Positions 1-4,961 of a stretch of DNA of 7,033 nucleotides are shown piece after piece; position 1 is the first letter of the stretch, and the number at the start of each line of letters is the position of its first letter. The stretch covers positions 1-7,033 of the forward strand of contig SYEN01000241.1 of NCBI GenBank assembly GCA_005800795.1. Reading direction: 5' to 3'. This DNA comes from Burkholderiales bacterium (GTDB lineage Bacteria; Pseudomonadota; Gammaproteobacteria; Burkholderiales; SG8-41). The notes under the pieces were generated by a model, which searched no databases, was not told where the DNA came from, and was given only the letters and a program-made list of their open reading frames with translations. Position numbers and translations under genes: made by a program.

Positions 1-1
1 G

Positions 2-241
2 GGCTTTGATCTCTCCACTTGGTTTGGCGTGTTTGCCCCTGCAGGCGTATCCGCACCGGTGATCGAAGCGCTGCACCGTGAAATCACACGCGCGCTGGAT
101 TCAGCCGATGTGCGCAATCGCCTCGCCGCGCTCGGCGCTCAGCCCACGCCCACTACGCCCGATGCGTTTACCGCCTTCATCAAGGCCGAGCAGGCGGTTT
201 ACGACAAGGTGGTGAAGGCGTCCGGTGCGCGGGTCGATTGA
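2..241 (+). CDS. Bug/TctC-family periplasmic solute-binding receptor, C-terminal 79 residues (5' truncated by window edge)
   Basis: This is the end of a tripartite tricarboxylate transporter receptor (Bug/TctC family), a periplasmic protein that captures small solutes, often carboxylates. The reading frame is open from base 2 and begins GFDLSTWFGVFAPAG, the conserved Bug segment in which a Trp/aromatic block is followed by 'APAG'. It continues through the usual C-terminal helices (VIEALHREITRAL, VRNRLAALG) and ends KASGARVD with TGA at 239-241. It lines up without gaps against the C-terminus of the complete Bug protein encoded at 1096-2073 (GFEVTGWYLVLAPSATP... ending KASAARPD), so the two are paralogs. 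The GTG at 29 is an internal Val codon and not a start, because family homology continues upstream of it. The gene runs head-on into the dehydrogenase gene ending at 273, with 31 bases between the two stops. The ligand cannot be inferred. I am confident of the family, not of any specific substrate. Confidence 0.9.
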   Translation, partial: GFDLSTWFGVFAPAGVSAPVIEALHREITRALDSADVRNRLAALGAQPTPTTPDAFTAFIKAEQAVYDKVVKASGARVD

Positions 242-272
242 CCGGGACAACCGCGATGGTTCGGCGATGCCA

Positions 273-1076
273 TTAAGAGTGCCCGCCCACCTTCAGATAA
301 GAAGACCGTCCGCCGTCGGCATTGATCGTGGTTCCCGTCAGCATGCGGGACTCGTCCGAAGCGAGAAACACCGCGACCGCCGCGATATCGTCCGGATCGC
401 CCGTGGAGAACGGATAGTTCGCGTGCATGGTGGCCCGCTCCACGTATCGCGGGTCGCTCCTATCCACTGCAGCATCGTTGCCCCTGCGTTTGAGCCAGCG
501 TTCCGTTCTAATGGACCCTGGGGCGATGGCATTGGCGCGTATCCCCTGCGGCGCATACAGCGCGGCCAACGTCTTGGTGAACGAAACGATGCCGCCTTTC
601 GCCGCTGCATAGGCCGGGCGCTCCGAGCCGATTTGCCCCAGGTGGGAGGCAAAATTAATGATCGACCCGCCGCCCGCCGCGATCAGGTGCGGAATGCCAT
701 GACGGCAGCACAGAAACGGGTGCAGCAAGTTAAGCGAGATCGTTTTGTGCCACGCGTCGAGATCCATCGCGTGTACATTGATGTCCTGCGCCAGCGAACC
801 ACCCGCGCAATTCATCACCACATCCAGCCTGCCGAAGCGCTCGATGGTGCGGGCCACCGCCGCGGCAACGCTGGCATCATCGGTAACATCCGTGTGCACG
901 AAGATCGCCTCGCCGCCTGCCTCGGTGATCTCGCGTGCAGCACGCTCGCCCGTCTCACGGCTGATTTCGAAAAGCGCCACGCGGGCGCTTTCACGCACAA
1001 ATGCCCTGGCAGTCGCCTTCGCGATACCCGCCCCCGCGCCGGTAAGAAACGCGACCTTGCCCTTTAGTCTATCCAT
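273..1076 (-). CDS. SDR family NAD(P)-dependent oxidoreductase (classical short-chain dehydrogenase)
   Basis: This 267-residue cytoplasmic protein is a classical short-chain dehydrogenase/reductase with a Rossmann fold. Cofactor motif TGAGAGI lies at residues 12-18, the adenine-ring Asp at D63-V64, and the NNAG-equivalent NCAG at 89-92. The catalytic tetrad is N116, S144, Y156 and K160 (YAAAK). The C-terminal TGTTINADGG is typical of FabG-like and glucose-dehydrogenase-like members. Glu37, at the end of the second strand, suggests NAD(H) rather than NADP(H), which is an inference. Length is normal for the family. The ATG at 1076 is preceded by GGAG (complement at 1082-1085) with 5 bases of spacing. 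The gene starts 19 bases after the stop of the upstream Bug receptor gene on the same strand, so the two are probably co-transcribed. Bug receptor plus SDR pairs are common in Burkholderiales, but the substrate here is not deducible. It could be an alcohol, hydroxy-acid or sugar dehydrogenase. Confidence 0.93.
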   Translation of the reverse strand: MDRLKGKVAFLTGAGAGIAKATARAFVRESARVALFEISRETGERAAREITEAGGEAIFVHTDVTDDASVAAAVARTIERFGRLDVVMNCAGGSLAQDINVHAMDLDAWHKTISLNLLHPFLCCRHGIPHLIAAGGGSIINFASHLGQIGSERPAYAAAKGGIVSFTKTLAALYAPQGIRANAIAPGSIRTERWLKRRGNDAAVDRSDPRYVERATMHANYPFSTGDPDDIAAVAVFLASDESRMLTGTTINADGGRSSYLKVGGHS

Positions 1077-1095
1077 TGCCGCTCCGTCTATGTGG

Positions 1096-2073
1096 TTAGT
1101 CAGGTCGCGCGGCGGAGGCCTTCACGACACCGGTCCACTTGTCGATTTCGCGGCGCAAAAACGCGGCGGCCTCGACAGGGGAGCTACCCACCGGTTCCGT
1201 GCCCAGCACGGCAAAACGCTCCTGCACGGCGGGATGACGCACGGCTCGCGAGATTTCGCTGCTCAATTTTTCAACGATTTCACGCGGTGTGGCGGAGGGT
1301 GCCAGCACGAGATACCAGCCCGTGACCTCGAAGCCGGGGAGTGCGGATTCAGCAACCGTCGGCAGATCGGGCAGCTGGGGCAGGCGCCGTGGCCCCGTCA
1401 CTGCGACGGCCCGCAACGCACCGGACTTCACGTGGGACATGACCGTGGACGTGGCGTTGAAAACGAGCGCGATTTCGCCGCCCAGCAACGCCGTCGATGC
1501 GGGACCGCCCCCTTTGTAGGGGACGTGAGTGAACTTTACGCCGGCCAGCAACTGAAACAGCACGCCAGCGAGGTGCGTTGCACTGCCGTTTCCAGTCGAG
1601 CCGTAGGTGATCTCGCCAGGGCGCCGCTTTCCCAAGGCGATCAGATCCTTGACCGACCGCGCGGGCACAGCCGGGTGCAGGGCCACAAAGTATTGGCCCC
1701 TGACCAGCTGCGATACCGGTGTGAAATCCCGGATCGCATCGTAAGGCACCTTGGGCTGCAAGCTGGGATTGATGGCATGCTCGGACGCCACCGTGATGAG
1801 GGTATGACCATCGGGCGCCGCTCTCGCGGCCAATTCCGTTCCGATCATCGCGCCAGCGCCTGCGCGGTTATCCACTACCACGCTTACACCCAGCGTTTCG
1901 CCCAGACGCAGCGAAACGATACGCGCCGTCACGTCGGTTCCGCCGCCGGCGGCAAAGGGCACGATCATGCGGATGGTGCGGGCAGGATAAGCGGCTTCGG
2001 CCGCGAAAACCTGTACTGGGTAAGAAAAAACCAAAAGCATGGCGCCCAGCACGGCAGCCACCGGGAACTTCAT
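1096..2073 (-). CDS. Bug/TctC-family tripartite tricarboxylate transporter substrate-binding protein
   Basis: This 325-residue secreted periplasmic receptor is of normal length for the Bug family. It starts MKFPVAAVLGAML, a Sec signal peptide of roughly 24-26 residues ending near VFAAEA. The family signature follows at once: YPARTIRMIVPFAAGGGTDVTAR, here interrupted by nothing unusual. Later hallmarks include YGSTGNGSATHLAG, 'HVPYKGGGPA' and 'LPTVAES.LPGFEVTGW'. I choose the ATG at 2073 because AGGAGG (complement within 2081-2087) lies 8 bases upstream. The ATG two codons earlier (2079) is too close to that site, and an in-frame ATG at 2172 lies inside the likely promoter and would bury the signal peptide 33 residues in. 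It is first in an apparent operon with the dehydrogenase gene. No TctA/TctB membrane genes are present, as is usual for orphan Bug receptors. The ligand is unknown. Confidence 0.93.
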   Translation of the reverse strand: MKFPVAAVLGAMLLVFSYPVQVFAAEAAYPARTIRMIVPFAAGGGTDVTARIVSLRLGETLGVSVVVDNRAGAGAMIGTELAARAAPDGHTLITVASEHAINPSLQPKVPYDAIRDFTPVSQLVRGQYFVALHPAVPARSVKDLIALGKRRPGEITYGSTGNGSATHLAGVLFQLLAGVKFTHVPYKGGGPASTALLGGEIALVFNATSTVMSHVKSGALRAVAVTGPRRLPQLPDLPTVAESALPGFEVTGWYLVLAPSATPREIVEKLSSEISRAVRHPAVQERFAVLGTEPVGSSPVEAAAFLRREIDKWTGVVKASAARPD

Positions 2074-2080
2074 GGACATC

Positions 2081-2087
2081 TCCTCCT
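2081..2087 (-). promoter_or_regulatory. Strong ribosome binding site that fixes the Bug receptor start
   Basis: On the minus strand this reads AGGAGGA, a near-perfect Shine-Dalgarno sequence. Its AGGAGG core ends 8 bases before the ATG at 2073 and only 2 bases before the ATG at 2079, so the former is the preferred start. Confidence 0.8.
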
Positions 2088-2143
2088 GGGGGCGATACGC
2101 AGCAAAGGGGGTGAAGGAGTAATAGATTTTTTCCATGCTACTC

Positions 2144-2172
2144 AATCTACCGCGGCCACTATGTAGGGTCAA
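2144..2172 (-). promoter_or_regulatory. Predicted sigma70-type promoter of the Bug receptor/SDR operon
   Basis: Reading the minus strand, TTGACC (complement of 2167-2172) and TAGATT (complement of 2144-2149) are separated by exactly 17 bases (2150-2166), matching -35 and -10 boxes. Transcription would begin near 2137, leaving a leader of about 63 bases before the ATG at 2073. No operator is evident. The prediction is by consensus only. Confidence 0.6.
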
Positions 2173-2312
2173 TTTTGACTGCCGATTTTGGCGCCCTGCT
2201 GGAGCGCTGCCGTGTGGCAGCCGCTACGCGGGCCTTTTTAATCTTGTGCGAACATTTAATGTAAGTATTTGTTTTTATTGATATTTTTTTATAAATGGAT
2301 TTTGCCAGCTTG

Positions 2313-2343
2313 CGGGATCGCGTGCAAGACGCCCGCGATCCCG
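2313..2343. repeat. Perfect 10-bp inverted repeat (hairpin) in the copA leader region
   Basis: CGGGATCGCG (2313-2322) and CGCGATCCCG (2334-2343) are perfect reverse complements with an 11-base loop. Two more pairs can form inside the loop (2324-2325 with 2331-2332). No T-run follows on either strand, so it does not look like an intrinsic terminator. If the copA promoter lies at about 2269-2295, this hairpin would be in the 5' untranslated leader of the copA mRNA. Its function is not known. Confidence 0.7.
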
Positions 2344-2346
2344 GCG

Positions 2347-2363
2347 TCGTGCACGGTGCACGA
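2347..2363. promoter_or_regulatory. 17-bp near-perfect palindrome, possible operator
   Basis: TCGTGCACGGTGCACGA is two 8-base arms that are perfect reverse complements around a single central G (2355). It lies 4 bases after the preceding hairpin and 83 bases before the copA start. The size and symmetry suit a dimeric regulator's binding site, but I recognise no known copper-regulator consensus in it. Overlapping GTGCAC repeats also make it a possible short RNA hairpin. Confidence 0.45.
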
Positions 2364-2446
2364 GTTCAAAAAAAAACCTACGGGCTGAAGGCTTCCTTGT
2401 TTTAACGCAACGCGGCGTCCCCATATTAGCGATAGAGTAAGCTGCT

Positions 2447-3748
2447 TTGAACGCCCCCACCCTCCCCTCGCCCAACCTCTCACCACACGTGGACCTTGCC
2501 CTTACCGGCATGACGTGCGCTGCGTGCGCCGCGCGTATCGAGAAGGTACTGAACCGGTTGCCTGGGGTGACCGCGAGCGTGAATTTCGCCAGCGAAACAG
2601 CGCGGGTGGATTACCCGGCGGCTGGGGTGACTCCCGACGCCTTGATTAAAGCCGTCGAGAAAGCCGGTTACGGCGCGCAGGTCAAAACCGCTGCGTCGCG
2701 CGACAACGAAAAGCGTTTGCACGATGCGGCGTATCAAGCCGAGTTTCGCCGCTTTGTGATCGCCGCACTATTGACGCTGCCATTCATGGCGCAAATGGTT
2801 GCAATGCTGCTGGGCCGCCACGACTGGCTGCCGCTGTGGTTGCAATGCGCACTGGCCACGCCGGTGCAATTCTGGGCCGGCTGGCGCTTTTATCAGGGCG
2901 CGTGGCACGCGCTGCGCGGCGGCACGGCGAACATGGACGTGCTGGTGGCGCTGGGCACGTCGATGGCGTATGGCTACAGCCTCGCGGTGTGGCTGCTGCC
3001 ACTGCCGCTGCATGTTTACTTTGAAGCCAGCGCGATGGTCATCACGCTGGTGTTGCTGGGCAAGGTGCTGGAAATGCGCGCGCGCGCCAAGGCCTCGTCA
3101 GCCATCGAGGAACTGCTGCGGCTGCAACCCAAAACCGCGACGGTGGAGCGTAATGGCGAGCGAGTGGAAATCCCGGTGGCTGACATGCGCCTGCAGGACG
3201 TATTCATTGTACGCCCCGGCGACAGCGTGCCGGTGGATGGTGCCGTGCTTGACGGCGAATCCAGCGTCGATGAATCATTGCTCACCGGCGAAAGCCTGCC
3301 GGTGGCCAAGCGCGCGGGTGCACGCGTCTATGCCGGCGCGATCAACCAGCAAGGCGTGTTGCGCTGTACGGCCACCGGCGTAGGCGAGCAAACCGCGCTC
3401 GCCTCTATTGTGCGGCTAGTCGAAGAGGCGCAAGGCTCCAAGGCGCCGATACAGCGGCTGGCGGATCAAATTTCCGGCGTGTTCGTGCCTGTGGTGATGA
3501 CGCTGGCGCTGGCGACGTTCCTCTTCTGGTGGCTGATCGGCGGCAATTTCAGCGCAGGCTTGATCAACGCCGTGGCGGTACTGGTGATCGCATGCCCCTG
3601 CGCGCTTGGGCTCGCCACGCCTGCCGCAATCATGGTGGGCAGCGGCATGGGCGCGCGCGCGGGCATCCTGATGCGCGATGCGCAAGCGCTGGAAACTGCC
3701 GGCAAACTCACCACGCTGGTGCTCGACAAAACCGGCACGCTGACCTAA
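2447..3748 (+). CDS. copA: Cu(I)-exporting P1B-type ATPase CopA, N-terminal part (HMA to DKTGT), ended by an in-frame TAA
   Basis: This encodes the first 433 residues of a copper-exporting P-type ATPase of the inner membrane. One HMA metal-binding domain carries GMTCAAC (C24, C27). Helices lie at about 101-123, 128-146, 163-184 and 191-209. The actuator domain has TGES at 280-283. Helix 5 (about 343-365) and helix 6 follow, the latter with the CPC copper site at 383-385. The phosphorylated Asp427 is in DKTGT. The frame stops with TAA at 3746-3748 directly after DKTGTLT, where relatives read DKTGTLT(E/Q)GKP. The same frame resumes as GKPVVTDV and continues to 4666 without a frameshift, giving a normal total of about 738 residues. 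The start is the weak TTG at 2447 with no clear ribosome binding site. An in-frame TAA at 2438 excludes earlier starts. It is either a recently inactivated gene, a split pump, a readthrough gene or a sequence error. Confidence 0.9.
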   Translation: MNAPTLPSPNLSPHVDLALTGMTCAACAARIEKVLNRLPGVTASVNFASETARVDYPAAGVTPDALIKAVEKAGYGAQVKTAASRDNEKRLHDAAYQAEFRRFVIAALLTLPFMAQMVAMLLGRHDWLPLWLQCALATPVQFWAGWRFYQGAWHALRGGTANMDVLVALGTSMAYGYSLAVWLLPLPLHVYFEASAMVITLVLLGKVLEMRARAKASSAIEELLRLQPKTATVERNGERVEIPVADMRLQDVFIVRPGDSVPVDGAVLDGESSVDESLLTGESLPVAKRAGARVYAGAINQQGVLRCTATGVGEQTALASIVRLVEEAQGSKAPIQRLADQISGVFVPVVMTLALATFLFWWLIGGNFSAGLINAVAVLVIACPCALGLATPAAIMVGSGMGARAGILMRDAQALETAGKLTTLVLDKTGTLT

Positions 3749-4666
3749 GGCAAACCGGTCGTCACTGATGTGGTGATGCTACCCGGCGCGAGCGAATCGC
3801 AACTACTGGCGGTGGCGGCTGCTCTGGAACAAGGCTCGCGCCACCCACTGGCGCAAGCGGTGGCGGCTTACGCGCACGAGCATGGCGTTGCGGCGCAACG
3901 TGTCGAGTCATTTCAGTCGCTATCGGGCAAAGGCGTGTACGGTTTGATCGATGGCGCCCCGGCAATGTTGGGTTCGCCCGCGCTGGCACTTGAGCACGGG
4001 CTGGCGTTGCCCGAGGCAAAAATCACAGCGCTGCAACAAGCTGGCAAAACCGTGGTGTTCGTGGCGCACCGCCATCTTGCGCTGGGCCTGATCGCGATTG
4101 CCGACCGCTTGCGCCCCACCACGCCTGCCGCGATACGCGCGTTGCAGCAGCTCAACATCACGCCGCTGATGTTGACCGGCGACAATGCCCTCACCGCCGC
4201 CGCCATCGCACGCGAAGCCGGTATTGCGCAGTGGGAAGCCGATCAATTGCCTGAAAAAAAACTTAATAAAATCAAATACTTACAGTCAACCTTAAAAATC
4301 ACCGGCATGGCTGGCGACGGCGTGAACGATGCGCCTGCACTGGCTGCAGCCGATGTCAGTTTCGCCATCGGCACGGGCGCGGATGTCGCCGTGCAAGCGG
4401 CCGGCATCACACTGATGCGTAACGATTTGATGGGCGTGGTGGACGCGATACGGCTATCGCGTGCGACACTCGCCAAAATCCGCCAGAATCTGTTTTTCGC
4501 GTTTTTCTACAACGCGCTGGGCATACCGCTGGCCGCCGCCGGGCTGCTTAATCCGATGATCGCGGGCGCCGCGATGGCGCTGTCGTCGGTGTCAGTGGTA
4601 AGCAATGCCCTGCTGCTCAAACGCTGGCGTCCACTGCATACCCTTCACAACACTAAAGGAAATTGA
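3749..4666 (+). pseudogene. copA: CopA C-terminal part: ATP-binding/P-domain and last two membrane helices, in frame after the TAA
   Basis: This continues the copA frame directly behind the TAA at 3746-3748. It holds the rest of the pump: the HP motif of the nucleotide-binding domain (SRHPLAQA), GKG, the P-domain motifs TGDN and GDGVNDAP, and the last two helices with the Cu(I)-site residues YN (FFYNALG) and MxLSS (MALSSVSVV). If made separately, translation could restart at GTG 3770 (298 residues), but only a distant AAGG precedes it. It contains no further stops. A local stretch at 4254-4302 is extremely AT-rich and encodes KKLNKIKYLQSTLKIT, replacing the usual 'LPEDK..vv..LQ' segment. The gene ends TGA at 4664-4666, two bases before copZ. 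On its own this half could not pump. It would need to associate with the N-terminal half or be joined to it by readthrough. Confidence 0.85.
4655..4660 (+). promoter_or_regulatory. Ribosome binding site of the copZ-like gene
   Basis: AAAGGA lies 8 bases before the ATG at 4669 and overlaps the end of copA. A well-placed site like this suggests the small gene is, or recently was, translated, which matters because the gene contains an internal TGA. Confidence 0.65.
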
Positions 4667-4668
4667 AC

Positions 4669-4875
4669 ATGGAAACCACTACACTCATCATCGGCGGCAT
4701 GACCTGAACGGGCTGTGCCGCGAGCGTGACTCGCGTGCTGAAAGCCCTACCAGGTGTCGCCGATGCGCAGGTGACATTGACACCGCCGCAGGCGCGTGTG
4801 CAGTTCGATGCGGCGCTGGTGAGCGCCGCGCAACTCAAAAGCGCGATTGAGGATGCGGGTTACGACGCCAGATGA
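4669..4875 (+). CDS. copZ: CopZ-like HMA copper chaperone with in-frame TGA at the first metal-binding Cys (candidate UxxC selenoprotein or nonsense allele)
   Basis: Sixty-eight codons plus a terminal TGA (4873-4875) encode one heavy-metal-associated domain, the size of CopZ/Atx1-type cytosolic copper chaperones that load CopA. The sequence runs METTTLIIGGMT, then TGA at 4705-4707 (codon 13), then TGCAASVTRVLKALPGV and onward to AIEDAGYDAR. The beta-alpha-beta-beta-alpha-beta pattern and the tail 'A(I)EDAGYDA' are intact. The family motif is GMTCxxC, and here the first Cys codon is TGA, one base from TGC or TGT, leaving X13-T-G-C16. The copy in the CopA HMA domain keeps both cysteines as TGC. 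Nothing else is broken, there is a good ribosome binding site, and a structured stem-loop follows the TGA (4710-4747). UGA could be read as selenocysteine or Cys, or the gene may simply be dead. Other genes here end in TGA, so UGA is not globally reassigned. No later in-frame start would retain the metal site. Confidence 0.8.
4710..4747 (+). promoter_or_regulatory. Candidate bacterial SECIS-like stem-loop just downstream of the copZ TGA
   Basis: Two bases after the TGA, GGGCT (4710-4714) pairs with AGCCC (4743-4747). After an internal loop, GC (4717-4718) pairs with GC (4737-4738), and CGCGAG (4719-4724) pairs with CTCGCG (4730-4735) with one bulged T (4736). The apical loop is CGTGA (4725-4729), with G as its second base followed by T. 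Seventeen bases separate the TGA from the loop. As I recall the published bacterial SECIS consensus, it asks for a small apical loop with a G in its first two positions at about 16-37 bases from UGA, and this fits. GC-rich coding sequence often folds by chance, so this is suggestive only. Confidence 0.4.
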
Positions 4876-4899
4876 CTACGGATGCCACCACCCGTAGAT

Positions 4900-4941
4900 G
4901 CAATACAACAAACCCCGCCGAAGCGGGGTTTGTTGTATTGC
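4900..4941. terminator. Bidirectional intrinsic terminator, perfect 19-bp stem
   Basis: Bases 4900-4918 and 4923-4941 are perfect reverse complements around a 4-base loop (CGAA on plus, the stable TTCG tetraloop on minus). The GC-rich centre flanked by A-rich left and T-rich right arms (GTTTGTTGTATTG) gives a U-rich 3' side in both directions. It sits between the end of copZ (4875) and the end of the convergent PEP-CTERM gene (4962), so it serves both. A weaker stem CTACGG/CCGTAG (4876-4881 with 4892-4897) lies just before it. Confidence 0.95.
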
Positions 4942-4961
4942 CCTTAACGCTGGCGCAGCCA

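Larger units (their letters stand above)
2173..2446. other. Non-coding region between the divergent Bug receptor operon and copA
   Basis: I see no convincing gene in these 274 bases. Bases 2240-2300 are strongly AT-rich (for example a T7 run ending at 2290 followed by ATAAAT) in an otherwise GC-rich window, and probably contain the copA promoter. A possible but imperfect pair is TTGTTT at 2269-2274 and TATAAA at 2290-2295, 15 bases apart. A small hairpin GCTGCC-GTGT-GGCAGC lies at 2206-2221. Two stronger inverted repeats (2313-2343 and 2347-2363) and an A9 run (2368-2376) follow. I found no CueR-like dyad of the CCTTCC...GGAAGG type with the usual spacing. Confidence 0.6.

Noticed and set aside
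225..1067. Plus-strand open frame of 280 codons antisense to the SDR gene
   Set aside because: The minus-strand SDR has all catalytic motifs. This frame is Arg/His-rich with no family resemblance.
745..2166. Long plus-strand open frame (473 codons) opposite the Bug receptor and SDR genes
   Set aside because: It spans two genes on the opposite strand, has compositionally biased low-complexity translation (Arg/His/Gly-rich) and no recognisable motif. It is a GC-rich antisense shadow.
2074..2172. Longer Bug receptor start at ATG 2172
   Set aside because: It would place 33 residues before the signal peptide and start inside the predicted -35 box. The strong AGGAGG suits ATG 2073.
2206..2221. 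Hairpin GCTGCC-GTGT-GGCAGC as a transcription terminator
   Set aside because: The stem is only 6 bp and no T-run directly follows. It lies between divergent genes, where no terminator is required.
2377..2446. CueR- or CsoR-type operator for copA
   Set aside because: I looked for a CCTTCC...GGAAGG dyad within a 19-20 bp promoter spacer and for GC-rich CsoR-like dyads. Only a short GAAGGCTTC is present, with no fitting promoter boxes.
2799..3383. Second plus-strand frame inside copA (194 codons, Cys/Arg/Trp-rich)
   Set aside because: Out-of-frame reading of copA. The Cys richness comes from shifted GC-rich codons and not from a metal protein.
4705..4875. General reassignment of UGA (or UAA) to an amino acid in this organism
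   Set aside because: TGA ends the first Bug receptor, copA and bamD at the expected family C-termini, and TAA ends the SDR, the second Bug receptor and the PEP-CTERM gene. Both codons are ordinary stops here.
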